A stretch of 5,945 nt of DNA from Allobrachymonas sp. (GTDB lineage: Bacteria > Pseudomonadota > Gammaproteobacteria > Burkholderiales > Burkholderiaceae): assembly GCA_030529305.1 (NCBI GenBank), contig JAUMXD010000084.1, positions 1-5,945 of the forward strand, written 5' to 3'. Below the pieces are notes generated by a model. The model did no database searches, was not told the origin of the DNA, and worked only from the letters and a program-made list of their open reading frames with translations. This document shows positions 1 to 5,945 of the stretch, in pieces (position 1 is the first letter of the stretch; every line of letters begins with the position of its first letter). The position numbers and the translations under genes were made by a program.

Positions 1-47
1 CCCTTACAAGGCGTAGGTCGGCGGTTCGACCCCGTCAGCACCCACCA
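1..47 (+). tRNA. tRNA-Val (anticodon UAC), 3' part only
   Basis: The window opens inside the anticodon arm of a tRNA gene. The anticodon loop CTTACAA (3-9) carries TAC at 5-7, which reads valine GUA and related codons. The rest fits the cloverleaf base by base: 3' anticodon strand 10-14, five-base variable loop AGGTC (15-19), T stem GGCGG/CCGTC (20-24 with 32-36) around the loop TTCGACC (25-31), acceptor strand AGCACCC (37-43), discriminator A44 and an encoded CCA (45-47). The T arm and acceptor end closely match E. coli tRNA-Val(UAC) as I remember it. The D arm and 5' acceptor strand lie outside the window, so integrity of the whole gene cannot be judged. Confidence 0.95.
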
Positions 48-58
48 TAGAATGAACG

Positions 59-92
59 AACGGCCTGTGAAAATACAGGCCGTTTTGTTTTT
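59..92 (+). terminator. Intrinsic terminator of the tRNA-Val transcript
   Basis: A perfect 9-bp stem, ACGGCCTGT (60-68) with ACAGGCCGT (75-83), encloses a six-base loop. A59-T84 adds a tenth pair. A T-rich tract interrupted by one G (83-92) follows directly. It lies 12 bases after the tRNA CCA end, so it should end the tRNA transcript. No further tRNA follows, so this is the last gene of its unit. Confidence 0.92.
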
Positions 93-582
93 AACGCCAC
101 ATCTACAGCAACTCATATTTTTACCTGCCGCTTCTTGCCTCAGTTCAAGGAATGCCTCTGAAATACAAGTCTTTTCCTCCTCTGCCTTCAAGCTTTGACT
201 ATTTCACATGACAAGCCCCTGGAATACTTCATTCCCAATGAAGCCCAACCAGAGCCTTGAAAACCAAACTTTTTCTACTCCTTGCTTCTGCTTGAACGGC
301 GCATGGTCAAACATGATGATTCGGCAAACTGAAAGCCTGTAAAGAGGCCAGCACATGAGCAGAATACAGGTGAAATCTCGCAGACATTGATCGTTACAAA
401 TACCGCGCCATGACTGCCATGCCAACTGGCAGCAATGTCTTGCCCCCCAGCGCTGACAGCAAGAAAGAAACGACGCTCTTCTTTCTTTTCTCTACCACGC
501 ATACACAACGCATCCATACAACCATCTTTGTCCCCCTGCCCCAATAGAGACAAAGAGACTCACAATTCACTTCATCGCCACC
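93..582. other. Intergenic stretch without a recognisable gene
   Basis: I see no gene in these roughly 490 bases on either strand. The open frames present (for example + strand 435-620 and - strand 275-553) give low-complexity or Cys/Arg/Ser-rich translations with no family resemblance, and I saw no ribosome-binding site supporting them. Small perfect inverted repeats occur: CTTCATT/AATGAAG at 227-243, CTGCCA/TGGCAG at 414-432 and AAGAAAGAA/TTCTTTCTT at 461-487. None is followed by a T run, so none reads as a terminator. No copy of the tRNA 3' end was seen that would mark an attachment site. Confidence 0.6.
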
Positions 583-626
583 AAAAAGGCCATATGCCTC
601 TGCAGACATATGGCCGTTGATTTTTT
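583..626 (-). terminator. Bidirectional terminator downstream of the aminotransferase gene
   Basis: A perfect 9-bp stem, GGCCATATG (588-596) with CATATGGCC (607-615), surrounds a ten-base loop that itself contains the palindrome TCTGCAGA. Read on the - strand, the stem is followed immediately by TTTTT (complement of 583-587), a canonical intrinsic terminator about 80 bases after the aminotransferase stop codon. Read on the + strand, a six-T run (621-626) follows after a five-base spacer, so it may also stop transcription coming from the tRNA side. Confidence 0.85.
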
Positions 627-631
627 ATGGC

Positions 632-687
632 TTGACTTTATAGAAGCGACACAGTCTTTTTAAAGACTCATCCGCTCCTTTAGTCAA
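632..687. repeat. Nested inverted repeats in the aminotransferase 3' untranslated region
   Basis: Two inverted repeats are nested between the stop codon at 696 and the terminator. The outer pair is TTGACT (632-637) with AGTCAA (682-687). The inner pair is AGTCTT (653-658) with AAGACT (663-668). They could fold into one extended structure in the 3' end of the mRNA. The stems are short and A/T-rich, so this may be chance. Confidence 0.3.
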
Positions 688-695
688 ACGGATTG

Positions 696-1898
696 TTAGC
701 CATTCAGCACTTGTGCCATGGCTTGGCAAACATAGTCCACATTGCCCTGGTTAAGCGCGGCCACGCACATGCGGCCGGTGTCGGTGCCGTAAACGCCAAA
801 CTCATTGCGCAAGCGCACCATTTGTTCCTTGCTCAGGCCCGAGTAGCTAAACATGCCGATTTGCTGCGTGATGAAAGACATATCGCGCTGCACGCCAGCA
901 GCTTTCAAGCCCTCGACCAGCTTTTCACGCATTTGCTTAATGCGTACGCGCATGGCCCCCAGCTCCTCTTCCCATTGCTGACGCAATGCAGGTGTGTTAA
1001 GCACGGTGGCCACCACCGATGCGCCATGTGTGGGCGGGTTGCTGTAGTTGGTGCGGATTACGATTTTGAGCTGACTCAAAACACGCACGGCTTCTTCTTT
1101 GCTGGAGCAGACCACACTCAAGGCCCCCACGCGCTCGCCGTACAAGCTGAAGCTCTTGCTGAAAGAAGAAGACACGAAAAAGTTCACGCCTGCCGCCACA
1201 AACTTGCCAATCACCGCGCCATCTTCAGCAATGCCGCGACCAAAGCCTTGATAAGCCATGTCAAGGAAGGCCACCAACTGCTGCGCTTTGATGACTTCCA
1301 CCACCTGATCCCACTGCGCGGGCGTGATGTCGTAGCCTGTGGGGTTGTGGCAGCAGGCGTGCAGCACCACAATGGTGCCAGGCGCAGCAGCCTTGAGGCT
1401 AGCCAGCATGCCTTCAAAGTCCACGCCGCGCTTATTGGCGTCGTAGTAGGTGTAGGTCTGCACGTTAAAGCCTGCGTTGGTGAACAGGGCACGATGGTTT
1501 TCCCAGCTCGGGTCGCTGATGAGCACCTGGGCATTGGGGTTGATCTTTTTCAAAAAATCCGTCCCGATCTTGAGGCCACCTGTGCCGCCCAGCGCCTGCA
1601 CCGTAGCTACGCGGCCCTCTTGCACCACGGCGCTGTCGGCACCAAACACGAGGGATTTGACGGCATTGTCGTAAGCCGCAATACCGTCAATCGGCAAGTA
1701 GCCGCGCGGGGCGGCCTTGTCCATCAAGGCTTTTTCAGCCGCTTGCACGCAAGCCAGCAGAGGCAGCTTGCCGTTTTCATCAAAGTACACGCCAACGCCC
1801 AAATTGACTTTTTTGGAATTGGTGTCGGCAGCGAACTGCTCGTTCAAACCCAGGATCGGGTCGCGCGGAGCCATTTCAACGGCGGAAAAAAGAGACAT
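696..1898 (-). CDS. tyrB: Aromatic amino acid / aspartate aminotransferase (class I, PLP-dependent)
   Basis: This 400-residue enzyme is full length for the AspC/TyrB family (about 397 residues). It should move an amino group between Tyr, Phe or Asp and 2-oxoglutarate in the cytoplasm, the last step of tyrosine and phenylalanine synthesis. Visible family marks are SDPSWENH (W132 stacks on the cofactor), CCHNPTG at 182-188 with N185, FLDMAYQGF at 211-219 (D213 and Y216), SSSFSKSFSLYGERVG with Schiff-base K248 and phosphate-binding R256, IRTNYSNPP with R282 (the side-chain carboxylate arginine), and TGRMCVA with R376 (alpha-carboxylate). The ATG is preceded six bases upstream by AAGGA (1905-1909), and the N-terminus MSLFSAVEMAPRDPILGL aligns with the family start. 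The active-site segment resembles E. coli TyrB, while parts of the C-terminal half resemble AspC. Class membership is therefore certain but the preferred substrate is inferred, and the symbol is provisional. The gene lies 62 bases downstream of rpoD and may share its transcript. Confidence 0.93.
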   Translation of the reverse strand: MSLFSAVEMAPRDPILGLNEQFAADTNSKKVNLGVGVYFDENGKLPLLACVQAAEKALMDKAAPRGYLPIDGIAAYDNAVKSLVFGADSAVVQEGRVATVQALGGTGGLKIGTDFLKKINPNAQVLISDPSWENHRALFTNAGFNVQTYTYYDANKRGVDFEGMLASLKAAAPGTIVVLHACCHNPTGYDITPAQWDQVVEVIKAQQLVAFLDMAYQGFGRGIAEDGAVIGKFVAAGVNFFVSSSFSKSFSLYGERVGALSVVCSSKEEAVRVLSQLKIVIRTNYSNPPTHGASVVATVLNTPALRQQWEEELGAMRVRIKQMREKLVEGLKAAGVQRDMSFITQQIGMFSYSGLSKEQMVRLRNEFGVYGTDTGRMCVAALNQGNVDYVCQAMAQVLNG

Positions 1899-1904
1899 GG
1901 AAGA

Positions 1905-1909
1905 TCCTT
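1905..1909 (-). promoter_or_regulatory. Ribosome-binding site of the aminotransferase gene
   Basis: AAGGA on the - strand ends six bases before the ATG at 1896-1898, which fixes the start. The 62-base gap to rpoD (1899-1960) shows no hairpin with a T run and no well-spaced -35/-10 pair that I would defend. Confidence 0.75.
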
Positions 1910-1960
1910 ATCTGGCTATCAAAAAGTTATTAGCAAAACATTATTCAAGCGGCGCGCGGC

Positions 1961-4666
<2,706 letters not shown>

Positions 4667-4676
4667 GGGAACTCAC

Positions 4677-4682
4677 CCTCCT
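4677..4682 (-). promoter_or_regulatory. Ribosome-binding site of rpoD
   Basis: AGGAGG on the - strand, within a longer stretch AGGAGGGTGA that resembles the anti-Shine-Dalgarno complement, lies ten bases before the ATG at 4664-4666. It supports this start and hence the presence of the whole basic tail in the protein. Confidence 0.85.
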
Positions 4683-4778
4683 GAATCAACTGGAACGCTG
4701 TTGTAGCGCAACCGCATGCTCTGGCACAGCACAGCCCAACGGCAGCTGGCCGAGCCATTCAAAAAAATATTGGATGTG

Positions 4779-4806
4779 TATATATGCGCACAACAGCAAG
4801 ATGCAA
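4779..4806 (-). promoter_or_regulatory. Possible proximal rpoD promoter (weak)
   Basis: On the - strand TTGCAT (4801-4806) and TATATA (4779-4784) are separated by 16 bases, inside an A/T-rich patch that stands out from its surroundings. TTGCAT keeps only the first three bases of the -35 consensus, and TATATA four of six of the -10. It would give a leader of roughly 105 bases. It is an alternative to, or works beside, the distal candidate at 4955. Confidence 0.3.
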
Positions 4807-4838
4807 GGGCGTGTGAAAACGCCTTGCCAACCGGCAAG
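4804..4838 (-). repeat. Two mutually exclusive hairpins in the probable rpoD leader
   Basis: Read in the rpoD direction, CTTGCC (complement of 4833-4838) can pair with GGCAAG (4823-4828) across a four-base loop. Alternatively CAAGGCGT (4819-4826) can pair with ACGCCCTTG (4804-4812), with one bulged base. The two stems share bases 4823-4826 and cannot form together. No T run follows either, so they are not a classical attenuator. The pairing is visible in the sequence; any regulatory role is inference. Confidence 0.35.
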
Positions 4839-4954
4839 AGAGGGGGCGAACATTTGGGGTGCGAGCCCTTGCGGACGGAGGCGGTGGCGAAAACGTGCCA
4901 CATCAAGAGCCAAGCCGGAGGTACTGCTGTCGCGCTTGCCGTGCTGCTACATGG

Positions 4955-4983
4955 ATTATACCCAGCGACCTGCTGACCAGGCA
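4955..4983 (-). promoter_or_regulatory. Candidate distal rpoD promoter
   Basis: The - strand carries a perfect -10 hexamer TATAAT (4955-4960) in the context GGGTATAATCC. The hexamer 17 bases upstream (4978-4983, TGCCTG) is a poor -35, and the TG that could make an extended -10 is one base out of place. Transcription would begin near 4948 and give a leader of about 280 bases before the rpoD ATG. The placement between the serB terminator and rpoD is right for the main promoter, but only the -10 supports it. Confidence 0.45.
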
Positions 4984-5190
4984 CGTTTTTGCAGAAGTAA
5001 AAGTCTGCCAAGTGCTTGCCCAGCAACAACTTTTTCGTTTCCTCGGAGAAACTCCGACAGGCGCTCAAAGGCTGATGCTGACTCCCGTTTCTTCCCCGAG
5101 CCCTATCTCAGTTCACAGTTGCAACCGCTTATGTGGGCCATAAGCCATTGCTTGCGTATCGCACCTGAATCTGCGCTTCCAGCCAGAGAC

Positions 5191-5220
5191 AAAAAAAGCG
5201 ACCTCGACAGGCCGCTTTTT
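5191..5220 (-). terminator. Intrinsic terminator of serB
   Basis: AAAAAGCG (5193-5200) pairs with CGCTTTTT (5213-5220). Inside, after one A-C mismatch, CCT pairs with AGG around a CGAC loop. On the - strand the stem runs straight into seven T (complement of 5191-5197), about 95 bases after the serB stop. It should isolate serB from rpoD. Five T on the other side make it potentially active in both directions. Confidence 0.85.
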
Positions 5221-5313
5221 CAATCACTGCTTTGCTGATAGCAATAGCCATCGATAGAGGGCACCGAGTAAAGCAGATAAAGCAAACACTGAGGGCTGGT
5301 GCCAACAACCTCA

Positions 5314-5945
5314 TCAAACCGGCAGCACTTCCAGCAAACGATCCAAGCCTCCTTCGTTGATGGCGATGGTGGCCTGGCGGCGCACGGCTGGCTTGGCCCG
5401 GTAGGCTACGGAAACGCCAGCTTCCTGCATCATCTTCAGATCATTTGCACCATCACCTACAGCAATGACCTGCCCAGGCGCAATGCCCATGAGCGTGGCC
5501 ACTTCCAGCAGGGTACGCGCTTTCTCGGCCCCATCGCAAATATCGCCCCAGGGCTGCGGCAAAACGCTGCCCGTGAGCACGCCGCTTTCCACTTCGAGCA
5601 TATTAGCCCGCGTGAAATCGATGCTCAGGCGTTGGCGAATGCGCTCGGTAAAAAAGGTAAAGCCGCCCGATACCAACAACGTTTTCAAACCCGCTTGCTG
5701 GCAGGCGGCCACCAGCGCCTCGGCACCGGGGTTGAGTTGCAAACGCTCGTCGTAAATGGCTTGCAAGGTGCTTTCGGGCACGCCTTTGAGCAAGGCCACG
5801 CGCTGACGCAGGCTCTCCTTGAAATCGCTGATGAGGCCTTGCATGGTCGCCTCGGTAATGGCGGCGACCTCTTCTTTTTTGTTGACGGCTGCAGCGATTT
5901 CATCCACGCATTCGATGTTGATGAGCGTGGAATCCATGTCGAAAG
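5314..5945 (-). CDS. serB: Phosphoserine phosphatase SerB (HAD family), 5' end cut by the window
   Basis: This enzyme removes phosphate from O-phosphoserine, the last step of serine synthesis, in the cytoplasm. About 210 residues are in the window. The frame stays open to the edge (5944-5945 begin another codon), and the gene starts outside. The first in-window ATG (5935-5937) is not the start: it sits inside HAD motif I, DMDST, and the nucleophile aspartate is encoded just upstream at 5938-5940. Counting from that Met, motif II is SGGF at 90-93, the motif III lysine is K139 in DGAEKA, and motif IV is GDGANDLKM at 151-159 with D152 and D156. AYRAKP near the C-terminus is also typical of SerB. 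The cap region, about 8-75, is predicted helical. The missing part is probably short, since related proteins are about 235 residues. Two TGA codons stand in tandem at the end (5314-5316, 5311-5313). A terminator follows. Confidence 0.95.
   Translation of the reverse strand, partial: FDMDSTLINIECVDEIAAAVNKKEEVAAITEATMQGLISDFKESLRQRVALLKGVPESTLQAIYDERLQLNPGAEALVAACQQAGLKTLLVSGGFTFFTERIRQRLSIDFTRANMLEVESGVLTGSVLPQPWGDICDGAEKARTLLEVATLMGIAPGQVIAVGDGANDLKMMQEAGVSVAYRAKPAVRRQATIAINEGGLDRLLEVLPV

Larger units (their letters stand above)
4683..5190. other. Non-coding region between the serB terminator and rpoD
   Basis: About 500 bases without a gene I can support. Open frames such as - strand 4673-5068 (131 codons), - strand 4686-4913 (75 codons, TTG start) and + strand 4774-5238 give Cys/Arg/Ser-rich translations of no known family and lack a good ribosome-binding site. 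I looked for the conserved cores of 4.5S RNA and tmRNA and did not find them, and nothing suggested 6S or RNase P RNA. Besides the promoter candidates and paired leader hairpins, there is a small perfect hairpin TCGGAG/CTCCGA with an AAA loop (5043-5057). The region most likely holds rpoD control sequences. Confidence 0.55.

Noticed and set aside
461..487. Perfect inverted repeat AAGAAAGAA / TTCTTTCTT
   Set aside because: Low-complexity purine/pyrimidine arms with no T run and no gene nearby to terminate; probably chance.
4971..5010. Possible sigma-54 promoter around TTGGCA on the - strand near 5010
   Set aside because: The GC doublet required about ten bases after the GG is absent, so the -12 element is missing.
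4673..5068. - strand open frame of 131 codons just upstream of rpoD, and a 75-codon frame at 4686-4913
   Set aside because: Neither has a convincing ribosome-binding site, family resemblance or sensible composition. The larger one runs through the rpoD ribosome-binding site. They look like chance openings in a leader.
5935..5937. ATG as the serB start codon
   Set aside because: It falls inside the DMDST catalytic motif, downstream of the nucleophile aspartate, and the frame remains open to the window edge.

Overview
The window looks like ordinary chromosomal DNA from a betaproteobacterium, most likely Burkholderiales of the Comamonadaceae type. The main evidence is the major sigma factor. 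It has a long Lys/Ala-rich N-terminal tail followed by the stretch [20 protein letters not shown], and otherwise canonical sigma-70 regions, which is how I remember RpoD from Acidovorax/Comamonas relatives. This is recalled family knowledge, not a search result.

Layout from left to right. (1) The 3' end of a tRNA-Val(UAC) gene on the + strand (1-47) is followed at once by a strong intrinsic terminator (59-92). (2) About 490 bases follow in which I see no gene (93-582). (3) A hairpin with A and T runs on its two sides (583-626) separates this from the genes to the right, all of which are on the - strand. It is well placed to end transcription of the aminotransferase gene. (4) A complete aromatic/aspartate aminotransferase of the TyrB/AspC family lies at 696-1898. 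(5) A complete rpoD of 901 codons lies 62 bases upstream of it (1961-4666). (6) About 650 non-coding bases (4667-5313) hold the rpoD ribosome-binding site, a probable long leader with competing hairpins, candidate promoters and the serB terminator. (7) A serB gene, phosphoserine phosphatase, is cut at its 5' end by the right edge (5314-5945).

The three protein genes are housekeeping: serine synthesis, the primary sigma factor, and transamination in Tyr/Phe/Asp metabolism. serB is separated from rpoD by a clear terminator, so rpoD should have its own promoter here. No convincing terminator lies between rpoD and the aminotransferase gene, so these two may share a transcript.

I found no mobile element, CRISPR array, toxin-antitoxin or defence genes, and no evident new system. 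The points most worth a second look are the unusually long histone H1-like tail of RpoD with its acidic counterparts, the long structured leader of rpoD in a locus without an adjacent dnaG, and the gene-free stretch after the tRNA.
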